DNA of 39,093 bases from Candidatus Magasanikiibacteriota bacterium (GCA_018650085.1 JABIGQ010000016.1:1-39093); one strand, 5' to 3'. Shown: positions 24,654-33,412, numbered from the stretch's first letter. The notes: generated by a model not told the origin, from the letters alone. Numbers and translations: made by a program.

Positions 24654-27086
24654 CTATACAACAACACTAACCAACCTCCCCTTCACATAAATAACCTTCT
24701 TCACATCTTTCCCCTCCACCCACTTCAAAACATTCTCATGTCCCAAAGCTAATTCCTTCACATCATCCTCAGAAATATCTGCCGCAACCTCAATAGTAGC
24801 ACGAAGTTTTCCATTTACCTGCACCGCAAGAGTAATAGTATCCTCTACAAGAAATTTCTCATCATATTTTGGCCATGATTCTAGAGTAATAGAAGTATCA
24901 TAACCTAAACTCGCCCAAATATCCTCTGTCATATGTGGAGCAAATGGAGAAAGTAATTTTAAAAGTATTTCATATTGATCTTTTGTAATTCCATTTTTCT
25001 GCACAAAATTTACAAACTCCATCATCCGAGCAATAGCGGTATTGAATCCTAGATCTTCTATATCTTCTGTAACTTTTTTGATTGTTTTGTGTAATTCTGA
25101 TTCTACTTTTTCATTGAACAGGCAGGCCTGTTCACTACAGACGACTGTTTTTAGGTTCCAAATGCGATCTAGAAATCTTTTTACTCCTACCAACCCTTTT
25201 GTATTCCATTCTGCGTCCTGATCAAAAGGCCCCATAAACATAATATATGTCCGAAGAGCGTCTGCCCCAAACTCAGCCACCATATCATCTGGATTTACTA
25301 CATTTCCTTTTGACTTACTCATTTTTTCTCCACCTTCTGCTAGGATCATGCCATGACTTGTTCTTTTCTTGTATGGTTCGCTATGTGGAACCTCTCCAAT
25401 CTTATGTAAAAATTGATTCCAAAAACGAGAATAAAGAAGATGAAGAACAGTATGTTCCATTCCACCATTATACCAATCCACCTGCCCCCAATAATTAAGT
25501 GCCTCTTTTGAAGCAAAGGCCTCATCATTGTGTGGATCCATATACCGTAACCAATACCAACTTGACCCTGCCCAATTTGGCATGGTATCTGTTTCACGCT
25601 TTCCCGCTCCCCCACATTTCGGACATTTTGTATTCACCCAATCCGTCATTGCAGCAAGTGGAGACTCTCCTGTGTCTGTAGGCTCATATTTTTCTACTTT
25701 TGGTAACTCTAGTGGTAATTCCTCATCTGGAACAGCTACCCACTCATTACACGCATCACACCATACAAGTGGAATAGGTTCTCCCCAATATCTTTGGCGA
25801 GAAAACACCCAATCTCGAAGACGAAAATTTACTTGTTTTTTTGCAACACCTTTTTCTGCTAACCAATCAATAATTTTAGGCATTGCTTCATCAGAAGACA
25901 ATCCATCAAACTGTAGAGAATTGATTAAAATACCTTTTTCAGGATAACATACTTCAAAATTTTTCACTTGCCCCCAAAGTACATCATCTTTTGGTCTCAC
26001 AGAAAGTTTAAGTGGAATATTATATATCTTAGCAAGTTCAAAATCTCTTTCATCATGAGCATCTGCAAATACAGCTCCTGTCCCATAATGCGCAAGAACA
26101 AAATCAGCAATCCAAATAGGCATTCTATCCCCTGTTGCAGGATTTATAGCATAACTACCTGTAAAAGCCGCTGTTTTTTCCTTTTGAAGTTCTGTACGTT
26201 CAAGATCAGACTTGGTACTTGCCTTTTTAATATATAGATCAATTTCATTTTTTTGTTCAGATAAAGTAATCTTTTTAACCAGTGGATGCTCCGGTGCAAG
26301 AATAATAAAAGTTCCTGAAAAGACAGTGTCAATTCTTGTTGTATATACAGAAATTTTTTCTTCATGCCCTTCTATAGAAAAATCCAACTCAGCACCTTCA
26401 CTCTTCCCTATCCAATTTCTTTGCTGTGTTTTTGCTCTCTCTACAAAATCTACATCATCTAAGCCTTTTAGCAATTTATCTGCATACTTCGTAATAGAAA
26501 GCATCCACTGCGCCTTATTCCTTTTTTCCACTTCTCCTCCACATCTCTCACATGCCCCATTTACTATCTCCTCATTTGCCAAACCAATTTTACAAGAAAG
26601 ACACCAATTAATCGGAACATTCTTCTTATACGCCAGCCCATGCTTTACAAATTGAAGAAAAATCCATTGTGTCCATTTGAAATACTTTGGATCAGTCGTA
26701 TCTACAGCTCTTGACCAATCAAAAGAATAGCCAAGCATCTTTAGCTGACGAGTGAAATTTTCAATATTTTCTTTTGTAACCTCTGCTGGTTGTCTCCCTG
26801 TTTTTATAGCAAAATTCTCTGTTGGCAAGCCAAAAGCATCAAACCCAATTGGATATAATACATTTTTTCCTTCCATTCTCTTTTTTCTACAAATAACATC
26901 CATAGCAGTAAACGGCCTAGGATGCCCCACATGAAGCCCAGCCCCAGATGGATACGGAAATTCAATAAGCCCCAGAAACTTTTCTTTATCCTTATCTTCT
27001 GTCACCTCGTATATTTTATTATCTTCCCATTTCTCTTGCCATTTCTTTTCTCCTTTTTTTGCTAAAAAATCGTTATATGTAGTCAT
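24654..27086 (-). CDS. leuS: Leucine--tRNA ligase
   Basis: Charges tRNA-Leu in the cytoplasm. The 810-residue class I synthetase shows FPYPSGAGLHVGHPRP with the HIGH-type HVGH at 52-55, the editing (CP1) domain with YTTRIDTVFSGTF and a zinc segment (CDACNEW), and KMSKS at 588-592. The C-terminal anticodon-binding domain ends with LAVQVNGKLRATIEV. The ATG at 27086 is chosen because the promoter at 27121-27149 covers the further upstream start at 27149 and because the product begins MTTYNDF as in other LeuRS. Length is normal for a small genome. Confidence 0.97.
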   Translation of the reverse strand: MTTYNDFLAKKGEKKWQEKWEDNKIYEVTEDKDKEKFLGLIEFPYPSGAGLHVGHPRPFTAMDVICRKKRMEGKNVLYPIGFDAFGLPTENFAIKTGRQPAEVTKENIENFTRQLKMLGYSFDWSRAVDTTDPKYFKWTQWIFLQFVKHGLAYKKNVPINWCLSCKIGLANEEIVNGACERCGGEVEKRNKAQWMLSITKYADKLLKGLDDVDFVERAKTQQRNWIGKSEGAELDFSIEGHEEKISVYTTRIDTVFSGTFIILAPEHPLVKKITLSEQKNEIDLYIKKASTKSDLERTELQKEKTAAFTGSYAINPATGDRMPIWIADFVLAHYGTGAVFADAHDERDFELAKIYNIPLKLSVRPKDDVLWGQVKNFEVCYPEKGILINSLQFDGLSSDEAMPKIIDWLAEKGVAKKQVNFRLRDWVFSRQRYWGEPIPLVWCDACNEWVAVPDEELPLELPKVEKYEPTDTGESPLAAMTDWVNTKCPKCGGAGKRETDTMPNWAGSSWYWLRYMDPHNDEAFASKEALNYWGQVDWYNGGMEHTVLHLLYSRFWNQFLHKIGEVPHSEPYKKRTSHGMILAEGGEKMSKSKGNVVNPDDMVAEFGADALRTYIMFMGPFDQDAEWNTKGLVGVKRFLDRIWNLKTVVCSEQACLFNEKVESELHKTIKKVTEDIEDLGFNTAIARMMEFVNFVQKNGITKDQYEILLKLLSPFAPHMTEDIWASLGYDTSITLESWPKYDEKFLVEDTITLAVQVNGKLRATIEVAADISEDDVKELALGHENVLKWVEGKDVKKVIYVKGRLVSVVV

Positions 27087-27120
27087 ACTTACTCTAATTA
27101 TTAAATTTCCTATTTCTAAT

Positions 27121-27149
27121 ATCTTACCTAATTTTAGACTAAATTGCAA
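27121..27149 (-). promoter_or_regulatory. leuS promoter
   Basis: Read on the minus strand: TTGCAA (27149-27144), 17 bases, TAAGAT (27126-27121). The start point would be near 27114, about 28 bases before the ATG at 27086. Confidence 0.55.
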
Positions 27150-27153
27150 GAAA

Positions 27154-27180
27154 AAACATAGCTGATCTAAAGCTATGTTT
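27154..27180. terminator. Hairpin terminator upstream of leuS
   Basis: A perfect 10-base stem AAACATAGCT/AGCTATGTTT (27154-27163 and 27171-27180) around a seven-base loop, followed on the minus strand by a run of Ts. It would end minus-strand transcripts from the ABC-F gene and lies just upstream of the leuS promoter. Confidence 0.72.
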
Positions 27181-27214
27181 TTATATTAAAAAAATTATAC
27201 ACAAATTTAAGAGA

Positions 27215-27308
27215 GTACAGTATATTTATTTTTGAACGGATATGTTTATTTCCGTAAAAAGAACGTTTTAAGAAGCAATCATGCAGAGAAAAAATAGATA
27301 TACTGTAC
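27215..27308 (+). ncRNA. Candidate structured RNA with a 19-bp closing stem
   Basis: Bases 27215-27233 pair with 27290-27308 over 19 positions with one exception, T27226 opposite G27297. On the plus strand this is a G-U wobble, on the minus strand an A-C mismatch, so a plus-strand RNA is favoured. The 56-base interior has a small ACGGA/TCCGT hairpin (27236-27240 and 27251-27255). A run of six Ts follows at 27316-27321. No open frame covers it. It may be a small RNA or a degenerate transposable palindrome; no known family is recognised. Confidence 0.45.
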
Positions 27309-27344
27309 GAAACTATTTTTTAAAAATCACAAATATATAAATCT

Positions 27345-28796
27345 TTATAACCTACCCAAATCCAATTCATTATTACACTCAATCTCACCTACAAACTCCG
27401 ACATATGGCTAATAAGAATAATCGCACCTTCATAACTATTTACCGCACGCGCAATAACAGGAATATGACGGAAATTAATATGATTTGTCGGCTCGTCTAA
27501 AATAAGAAGCCCAGGTCTCATTAACACCAAACGAGCAAAAGATAACAATCCCTTTTGCCCCTCAGATAAATGAGCAACTCTCGTCCCCATAAGCGCACCA
27601 GTAAGTAGAAACCCACTTGCAATAGCTCGCATATCCTGAAGATCAAATCCATCTCCCAAGCTACTTTCCAAAGAATCAAATACAGTTTGATCATAATCTA
27701 GCGTAGCAAAATCTTGACTATAATACCCAATCTTTGTATCTGGTAAAATAGTAGATCCCTCACTTGTCCCATGTAATATAGACCGAAGAAGCGTACTTTT
27801 CCCAATACCATTTGGTCCAGAAATTAACAATCTATCTTTTTGTCTTAAAAGAATGTTTACCTCTTTTGTCTCTGGTTCATGATTTTTAATCACTTTTACA
27901 GAATCAATCTTTACAATATCGCCTACCAATGTCTGCGCAGGAATAGTAAAGTTTTTAATCGTTTTATCTTCACGTCTTACATCCACAGTATCTTCTTCCA
28001 TCTCTGCAATATCATCTTTTAATTTTTTTGCTAACTTACGCATTTTTCCACCCTTGTGTGAAAAGAAGTTCGCCTTATCTTTATTATCTTGTATCTTTTT
28101 CTTCAACTGAGCATTTTTCTTTTTTTCTCGCTCAATTCTATTATTGATTTCTTCCACTACAGAATAATAATCCCCCACATATGTTTCTGCTTTCTTTGTA
28201 AACACATCTAGGTAAATCACACCTTCTGTAAAACAATTTAAAAAATCCGCATCATGAGAAATAACAATCACTGTTTTTTCATACATGACTAAAAATTCTA
28301 TCAAACTATCTATTCCAGCCTTATCCAAATTATTTGTAGGCTCATCTAAAAGTAAGATATCTGGTTTTTGTATAAGAGCAAATGCAAGTAAAATTCTTGC
28401 TTGTTGTCCACCAGATAAATCCCCCACTTTTCTATCCAAAGGAACTGTCAAATTTACCGCATTCATTACCTTCCCTATTTGACTATTTATACCTACAGGA
28501 ACCACCTCAAATGCTTTTAAAAAATATTCTTCTAGAGTCAAACCTGCATCTTCTTTTGCAACCACTTGCAATGCAGTAGCTATAGTAGCCTCATTTGTAA
28601 TAAATACATTTCCACTCGTAGGTTTCAATTCTCCTTTTATTAATTTTAAAAGAGTGCTTTTTCCAGCGCCATTTTGTCCCATCAAGGTTATCTTTGAACC
28701 TTCATGTACACTAAAAGACACCTCGTCTAGGATAGGTTTTCTTTTTTCATATTCAAATGTAGTATTATCAAATCTTAAAATTACGTTTTCTGCCAT
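27345..28796 (-). CDS. ABC-F family ATPase (ribosome-associated)
   Basis: A 483-residue soluble protein with two ABC cassettes and no membrane domain. Cassette 1 has Walker A GQNGAGKST (36-44), signature LSGGQQ and Walker B ILLLDEPTNNLD. Cassette 2 has GPNGIGKST, LSEGQKG and LLILDEPTNHI. Between them is a lysine-rich helical linker (about 210-265), the place of the P-site tRNA interaction motif of ABC-F proteins. These act on the ribosome as translation factors or antibiotic-protection proteins. Which subfamily it belongs to is not clear. Short for the family (usually 520-650). Confidence 0.9.
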   Translation of the reverse strand: MAENVILRFDNTTFEYEKRKPILDEVSFSVHEGSKITLMGQNGAGKSTLLKLIKGELKPTSGNVFITNEATIATALQVVAKEDAGLTLEEYFLKAFEVVPVGINSQIGKVMNAVNLTVPLDRKVGDLSGGQQARILLAFALIQKPDILLLDEPTNNLDKAGIDSLIEFLVMYEKTVIVISHDADFLNCFTEGVIYLDVFTKKAETYVGDYYSVVEEINNRIEREKKKNAQLKKKIQDNKDKANFFSHKGGKMRKLAKKLKDDIAEMEEDTVDVRREDKTIKNFTIPAQTLVGDIVKIDSVKVIKNHEPETKEVNILLRQKDRLLISGPNGIGKSTLLRSILHGTSEGSTILPDTKIGYYSQDFATLDYDQTVFDSLESSLGDGFDLQDMRAIASGFLLTGALMGTRVAHLSEGQKGLLSFARLVLMRPGLLILDEPTNHINFRHIPVIARAVNSYEGAIILISHMSEFVGEIECNNELDLGRL

Positions 28797-28822
28797 AATA
28801 AAGCTTATTGTTTAATAAGACA

Positions 28823-28851
28823 ATATTCTCATAATTTCGCTTAATTGTCAA
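28823..28851 (-). promoter_or_regulatory. Promoter for the ABC-F gene
   Basis: On the minus strand a perfect -35 box TTGACA (28851-28846), a 17-base spacer ending TGA, and a weak -10 GAATAT (28828-28823). The start point would be near 28816, 20 bases before the ATG at 28796. Confidence 0.45.
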
Positions 28852-28887
28852 CAAAAAGAGACATCTCATGCACAATTCCCCCACGTA

Positions 28888-28896
28888 TGATACAAT
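28888..28896 (+). promoter_or_regulatory. Extended -10 promoter for the P-loop kinase gene
   Basis: TGA followed by TACAAT (28891-28896) makes an extended -10 element. No good -35 is visible. The transcript would start near 28903, about 16 bases before the ATG at 28919, supporting that start over the ATG at 28868. Confidence 0.4.
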
Positions 28897-28918
28897 AACA
28901 CAAACACTAATATCATTT

Positions 28919-29452
28919 ATGAAAATAACCATCATTGGGACACACTCTACAGGAAAAACGACCATAATAAATACTATGCAAGAATATCTACTAAAAACAA
29001 AAAAAACTGTCACTATTCTAAAAGAATTATCCCGAGAATGCCCATTTCCTATAAATGAAAATACCACGCTTACGGCACAAGCATGGATACTCGATAATCA
29101 AATAAAAAAAGAACAAGCCATAGATCACAGTAATGGTCTATTAATCTCAGATAGATCATCTATAGATAATTTCGCCTATATGTACCGTGCCATAGGTGAA
29201 TCTCTACCACATAAATATGAAAAACAAGCCGTAGAACATATGGCTAGTTATGACTTTATTTATAAAACACAAAAATTAGAGATTGACGCAAAAAAAGATA
29301 AAGTACGCTCTACTGATTATGAATTTAGAGATAATATAGACTGGCTTATTATCAACTTACTAGAAAAACATAATATTCCATATATAAATCTTCCTGCAAC
29401 CACAGATACTGCCACACATATAGATTATATTATGCAGTCATCTAATTTTTAG
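28919..29452 (+). CDS. AAA_28-type P-loop nucleotide kinase-like protein
   Basis: A 177-residue protein starting MKITIIGTHSTGKTT, a Walker A loop near residues 7-15. The later LLISDRSSIDNFAYM has the DR motif of the NadR C-terminal kinase/AAA_28 family, which phosphorylates small molecules such as nicotinamide riboside. The rest (HKYEKQAVEHMASYDFIY, VRSTDYEFRDNIDWLI) fits this family. The substrate is uncertain. The start is set by the extended -10 element. Its 3' end overlaps that of the convergent inositol-monophosphatase-family gene by 11 bases. Confidence 0.75.
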   Translation: MKITIIGTHSTGKTTIINTMQEYLLKTKKTVTILKELSRECPFPINENTTLTAQAWILDNQIKKEQAIDHSNGLLISDRSSIDNFAYMYRAIGESLPHKYEKQAVEHMASYDFIYKTQKLEIDAKKDKVRSTDYEFRDNIDWLIINLLEKHNIPYINLPATTDTATHIDYIMQSSNF

Positions 29453-30224
29453 GGAAAAAAGCCATGATCTTTGGGTGAAGTACTGGATTTGCAACTATAA
29501 TATCTTGCCGTCCTCTTTTCCATTCATTCCCATCACTATCTGTCGCAATAGCCCCTGCTTCCCTAGCAATAAGAACTGGAGCGATAAAATCATGATCAAG
29601 GCCTGCATTTTGGATAAAGAAATCAAAACCACCACTAGCAGTAAAACAAAGTCCTAACATATTTCCCAGATGCTGATGCCATGTGTTTGTTTCATCTAAA
29701 AACCGTTTCCAAAATTTGGTAAAACGTTCTGTGTATCTTCCATACAGTTCTGTTTCCTCTCTCATACAAGATATACTTCCAGCCCCAAAATCAAAATCTT
29801 GTTTATCACAGACAGAAATTGGCATACCATTTAATGTAGCGCCATGATCCTTTTTTGCAAAAAACAATTCATTTCCTACAGGATTATATACTGCCGCTAA
29901 GTATGGTTCTCCATCTTTTAGCACAGCAATAATATTGCACCACATTGAAATTCCTTTTGCAAAATTTCTTGTCCCGTCAATTGGATCAATAACCCATTCA
30001 TACTGTGCATCATCTGCCCCAACTTGATCTCGTTCTTCACTTGTTATTTTATGATCAGGATATTCTTTTTTTATTTCTTCAAGTAAAAAATCATTTACTG
30101 CCAGATCTGCTTCTGTAAGTAAATCTCCCAAGTGAGTTTTTGTTTGGAATGTTACTCCCTTATCAAAATATTCTTTTGATAATATGCCAGCTTCTTTAAT
30201 GATACGTTTCAAAAAGTCTTCCAT
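29442..30224 (-). CDS. Inositol monophosphatase family phosphatase
   Basis: A 260-residue Mg2+-dependent sugar or nucleotide phosphatase. The metal site is visible: Glu in ITSEERD (64-65), Asp80 and Asp83 in IDPIDGTRNF, and the C-terminal GLDHDFIAPVLIAREAG where the family has WDxxAGxxxxxEAG. Candidate substrates are inositol phosphate, histidinol phosphate and 3'-phosphoadenosine 5'-phosphate; the sequence does not decide. Length is typical. It is preceded by a small low-complexity gene ten bases upstream on the same strand and overlaps the end of the convergent kinase gene. Confidence 0.92.
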   Translation of the reverse strand: MEDFLKRIIKEAGILSKEYFDKGVTFQTKTHLGDLLTEADLAVNDFLLEEIKKEYPDHKITSEERDQVGADDAQYEWVIDPIDGTRNFAKGISMWCNIIAVLKDGEPYLAAVYNPVGNELFFAKKDHGATLNGMPISVCDKQDFDFGAGSISCMREETELYGRYTERFTKFWKRFLDETNTWHQHLGNMLGLCFTASGGFDFFIQNAGLDHDFIAPVLIAREAGAIATDSDGNEWKRGRQDIIVANPVLHPKIMAFFPKN

Positions 30225-30234
30225 ATATATAAAA

Positions 30235-30552
30235 TTATGCTTCTGTAGAAATTATTCTTCCTCTTTCTCCTCCTTTTTTCTTACCACCTTCATATCCAGA
30301 ACCACTTCCTTCTTTTGCGTCTGGAACTCCTATAGCCTCTTCAGCTAATTCTTCGTCTATTTCTTCACTTCTTGCCCGTTCGGCAGCTCGTCTAGCACCT
30401 GCTTTAAAAGCTTCATCACTAATATCTACTTCTGCTGCTACCATTGATCCAACAACAGGATTTTCCCCAACTTGTTTACTTACTTTTTCTGGCTTAGGTA
30501 CTTCACCTGCTCCACGAGGATATCCTCCACCACCAATTTCTCTTATTGCCAT
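30235..30552 (-). CDS. Small low-complexity hypothetical protein
   Basis: A 105-residue polar protein rich in Gly, Glu, Ala and Lys. It starts with MAIREIGGGGYPRGAGEVPKP, has an acidic alanine-rich helix in the middle (FKAGARRAAERARSEEIDEEL) and ends in a glycine-lysine-rich tail (GSGYEGGKKKGGERG). It is predicted to be largely disordered. No domain is recognised. It lies between the glutamate dehydrogenase gene (29 bases upstream) and the phosphatase gene (10 bases downstream), all on the same strand, so it is probably part of their transcript. Confidence 0.6.
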   Translation of the reverse strand: MAIREIGGGGYPRGAGEVPKPEKVSKQVGENPVVGSMVAAEVDISDEAFKAGARRAAERARSEEIDEELAEEAIGVPDAKEGSGSGYEGGKKKGGERGRIISTEA

Positions 30553-30581
30553 ATTTTTTAAATTAATATATAAAATAAAAT

Positions 30582-31802
30582 CTACAAGCCCTTGGAAGTA
30601 ACCCGCTCAATAGCACTCACAAAAGCAGCTGTCCTCATATCTATATTAAATTTTTCTTTCACAGTCCACACCCCCTGAAACGCATGCACCATGATTTTTT
30701 CTAATTTTTCTATCACCACTTCCTCACTCCAATGCTCGCCTTTTACATTTTGGTCCCATTCAAAATAACTTACCGTCACTCCCCCAGCATTTGCCAGTAC
30801 ATCTGGAATAACAATAACGCCATTCGCATTCAATATTTCATCTGCATCTGGAGTTGTTGGGCCATTTGCTAACTCTACAATTGCTTTTGCTTTTATCTGC
30901 CCTGCATTTTCTTTTGTAATTACATTCTCTAGTGCAGCTGGTACTAATATGTCTACGCCTAATTCTAAAATTTCTTCATTGGAAATATTTTTTGCATTAG
31001 AAAAATCAGAAACGCTTCTGGTATTTTTTTTATGTTCACTTACCTGGTCAATGTCTAATCCTTCCATGTTTACAATACCACCACGTGAATCAGATACTGC
31101 CACGATTTTATACCCTAACCCAGATAAAATACGAGCCATATGACTTCCTGCATTTCCAAATCCTTGGATAGCTACTGTCGTACTTTCTGGTGTAAGATTT
31201 ATTTTCTTTGCAATCTCTATTGTACAATATACTCCACCCTGTGCAGTAGCATAACTTCTTCCTTCAGATCCACCATCTTTTATTGCTTTTCCAGTAATAA
31301 CTCCCGGATCAGAATGTCCTACTATACGCTCATACTCATCTCGCATCCATCCCATGATCTGTGGTGTGGTATATACATCTGGTGCTGGGACATCTTTATC
31401 TGAACCAATATTACGCCAAAGCTTCTGCACATATCCACGTGATAATCGTTCCAGTTCTCCTTCTGATAATTCCTTTGGGTTTACAATCACTCCCCCTTTT
31501 CCACCGCCCATAGGAATATTTACAGTAGCACATTTTATCATCATCCAGAAAGAAAGTGCCTTTACTTCATCCTTTGTTACACCAGGATGATAGCGGATAC
31601 CACCTTTATATGGCCCTAATGTGTCGTCATATTGGCTTCTATACCCTGTAAATACTTTTGTGGTGCCATTATCCATACTAACTGGAATTGCGACTTCTAG
31701 GACTCTCTGGGGATATTTTAATACTTCATGTGTATTTGAATCTAAATTCATAATACCTGCAGCATTGTCTAGTTGTTTCATTGCGTTTTTAAATGGGTTC
31801 AT
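30582..31802 (-). CDS. gdhA: Glu/Leu/Phe/Val dehydrogenase family (glutamate dehydrogenase)
   Basis: A 406-residue enzyme for reversible oxidative deamination of glutamate to 2-oxoglutarate with NAD(P). Residues 50-110 contain GPYKGGIRYHP, Lys90 and the catalytic Lys102 in PMGGGKGGV; PAPDVYT holds the catalytic aspartate. The Rossmann domain is seen at VAIQGFGNAGSHMARIL, and LANAGGVTVSYFEW closes the active site. Length and order match hexameric bacterial and archaeal GDH. Its own promoter lies at 31836-31864, with a terminator just upstream of it. Confidence 0.95.
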   Translation of the reverse strand: MNPFKNAMKQLDNAAGIMNLDSNTHEVLKYPQRVLEVAIPVSMDNGTTKVFTGYRSQYDDTLGPYKGGIRYHPGVTKDEVKALSFWMMIKCATVNIPMGGGKGGVIVNPKELSEGELERLSRGYVQKLWRNIGSDKDVPAPDVYTTPQIMGWMRDEYERIVGHSDPGVITGKAIKDGGSEGRSYATAQGGVYCTIEIAKKINLTPESTTVAIQGFGNAGSHMARILSGLGYKIVAVSDSRGGIVNMEGLDIDQVSEHKKNTRSVSDFSNAKNISNEEILELGVDILVPAALENVITKENAGQIKAKAIVELANGPTTPDADEILNANGVIVIPDVLANAGGVTVSYFEWDQNVKGEHWSEEVVIEKLEKIMVHAFQGVWTVKEKFNIDMRTAAFVSAIERVTSKGL

Positions 31803-31835
31803 ATTATTTTGAAATTAGAATTAAGGTATATATAC

Positions 31836-31864
31836 AGTGTAACTCTGGAAAAAATATTGGTCAA
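31836..31864 (-). promoter_or_regulatory. gdhA promoter
   Basis: On the minus strand TTGACC (31864-31859), 17 bases, TACACT (31841-31836). The start point would be near 31829, 27 bases before the ATG at 31802. Confidence 0.55.
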
Positions 31865-31882
31865 GGTGTGGGTAACCCTAAA

Positions 31883-31913
31883 AAAACAATCCCTAAAAAA
31901 TAGAGATTGTTTT
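31883..31913 (-). terminator. Hairpin terminator upstream of the gdhA promoter
   Basis: A 9-base stem (31883-31891 with 31905-31913), followed on the minus strand by a T-run. It lies between the small membrane-protein gene and the gdhA promoter and would be a second stop for minus-strand transcripts. Confidence 0.6.
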
Positions 31914-31977
31914 TCCTATGGTGCTTCCTTTTTGTTATATCAGGCTATATTTAGCATACCAAGATACAAATAAAAAA

Positions 31978-32018
31978 ACCATACACTGACAAAACACCCC
32001 ACCCAGTCAGTATATGGT
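31978..32018 (-). terminator. Terminator of the small membrane-protein gene
   Basis: A 13-base stem (31978-31990 with 32006-32018) with one non-Watson-Crick position that is G-U on the minus strand and C-A on the plus. It is followed on the minus strand by seven Ts. It lies 22 bases after the TGA stop at 32040. Confidence 0.82.
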
Positions 32019-32039
32019 CTAAAACAGCACACGAAAAGA

Positions 32040-32324
32040 TCAACAAAATACACTATAGCAGAAAATGCTCTCTATGATAACAAAGGGCCCCCCCATGATC
32101 AACTGTTCCCACAGAGAAGGGTCCTTATTATTTAAAATGTGCTTAAAAGATGCTCGCACAAAAAAAATAAGAACTCCTATCCCAAAAAATACCGGCAAAA
32201 GAAACTGAATGTTAAATCCCTCATTGCACATCACAACGATGGGAAAAACAATAACTCCCGTACAGGCAAGGCCAACGATTGCCCATACTATAAAAACAAA
32301 GAAGACACCAATCCAATCCATCAT
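32040..32324 (-). CDS. Small membrane protein with canonical SD (possibly acquired)
   Basis: A 94-residue hydrophobic protein with two clear transmembrane segments (about 6-33 and 41-59), then a loop with DPSLWEQLIMGG and a hydrophobic C-terminus, perhaps a third segment. No family is recognised. A full AGGAGG lies seven bases before the ATG, unlike nearly all neighbours. The coding sequence is richer in G+C (about 42 percent over the first 100 bases counted by hand) and ends in TGA, whereas most genes here end in TAA or TAG. These traits suggest acquisition from another genome. It has its own terminator. Confidence 0.7.
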   Translation of the reverse strand: MMDWIGVFFVFIVWAIVGLACTGVIVFPIVVMCNEGFNIQFLLPVFFGIGVLIFFVRASFKHILNNKDPSLWEQLIMGGPFVIIESIFCYSVFC

Positions 32325-32382
32325 GACTAATCCTCCTTTTTGTTACGTCATGCCACCTATACCCTAGCACAATATAAATAAA

Positions 32383-32407
32383 AAACAACCCCCTCTAGGA
32401 GTTGTTT
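32383..32407 (-). terminator. Terminator of the DUF4349 gene
   Basis: AAACAAC (32383-32389) pairs with GTTGTTT (32401-32407) around a C-rich loop that can extend the stem by two pairs. On the minus strand a T-run follows. It lies 22 bases after the stop of the DUF4349 gene. Confidence 0.75.
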
Positions 32408-32428
32408 AATTTTATATGCAAATAAAAC

Positions 32429-33325
32429 TTAAGCCCGTATCTTTCGTACTCCCCACCAAACAAGCAAGGAAATAACAACCCATACAGGAGAAAAAACCAA
32501 GAACCAAATAATTATATTTAAGAAACCTACTCCTACGCCACGTAAACTTCTTAACGCATCTTTCACAATAGCAATTGGTTTCCAACTATCATCTTCATCT
32601 ACCACAGGTAACACACTTGGATCTGTAGCAAGATGCACTGTAATAGTAGATAAATCAGCACTTTGACGAAGATATTTCATTTTTCCTTCTATCCGTTCAA
32701 TATCTCTTCGTACATTTGTAAGTTCACGCTGTACTGCTAATATATCTTCAATCTTCACAGCAGTCTTCATGATACCTAAAAATTGTGTTTCTGCAGCACG
32801 TAAATTCCCCAACTGTGCATCTAAATCTACAAATTCTTCTGTCACATCTATTCCTGTTATATTTTCTGATTTCACCTCTCCTAAATCTGTAATACCTTTT
32901 ATACTTCCATCAAATTCTTTTACTGGAACTTTTATTTTTACTGTTGCATTTGGGGAAAGCCCTCTTTCATAAATAGTACTCTCTACAATAAATCCACCAT
33001 TATTTTCTGCAAATGCAGTCACTTGACTTACTGCTAAACGAACATCTGATACCACCACAGAAAGCTCTGCTGTTTTTATAATAAGACGATCCACGACAAT
33101 ATTAGAATCTTCTACCATATCTCGTGATACTTTTTGCGCAGAGACACTTTCATTTAAAAGTCCCATACCTTTTTCCATTTGCATTGGGGGCACAGCTCCA
33201 TATCCACCTACAGAAGCGGACTGAAAAGACATTCTATCAGATCGTTGGAATGTAACGAAAGATACTATTAATATAAATAATATTATACCTATTATTCCTA
33301 TCCATATTTTATTTTTTTTCTCCAT
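32429..33325 (-). CDS. DUF4349 domain membrane protein
   Basis: A 298-residue envelope protein. A membrane anchor lies at about 7-26. The extracytoplasmic DUF4349 domain (about 75-250) shows the typical start IIKTAELSVVVSDVRLAV, then FAENNGGFIVES and VKIKVPVKEFD, and a coiled-coil segment (VQRELTNVRRDIERIEGKMKYL) before STITVHL. A C-terminal transmembrane helix (about 268-292) ends in WWGVRKIRA. The family is widespread and its function is unknown. It lies downstream of thioredoxin and IF-2, after a terminator, and probably has its own promoter in the 33326-33360 gap. Confidence 0.88.
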   Translation of the reverse strand: MEKKNKIWIGIIGIILFILIVSFVTFQRSDRMSFQSASVGGYGAVPPMQMEKGMGLLNESVSAQKVSRDMVEDSNIVVDRLIIKTAELSVVVSDVRLAVSQVTAFAENNGGFIVESTIYERGLSPNATVKIKVPVKEFDGSIKGITDLGEVKSENITGIDVTEEFVDLDAQLGNLRAAETQFLGIMKTAVKIEDILAVQRELTNVRRDIERIEGKMKYLRQSADLSTITVHLATDPSVLPVVDEDDSWKPIAIVKDALRSLRGVGVGFLNIIIWFLVFSPVWVVISLLVWWGVRKIRA

Positions 33326-33365
33326 AGTGCTTATTATTAAATAAATTATATATTTATTATAACAT

Positions 33366-33390
33366 AAAACCCTCCATTACGGAGGATTTT
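33366..33390 (-). terminator. Terminator of the infB-trxA operon
   Basis: CCTCC (33371-33375) pairs with GGAGG (33381-33385) with flanking A/T pairs. The one odd position, C33370 opposite A33386, becomes G-U on the minus strand, so the structure belongs to the minus-strand transcript. It lies 23 bases after the trxA stop. Confidence 0.72.
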
Positions 33391-33412
33391 AATAAAAAAC
33401 TTTTTCTAAAAT

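Noticed and set aside
27087-27149. Longer leuS starting at 27149
   Set aside because: The region is the leuS promoter (-35 at 27144-27149, -10 at 27121-27126) and the added residues are not typical of LeuRS.
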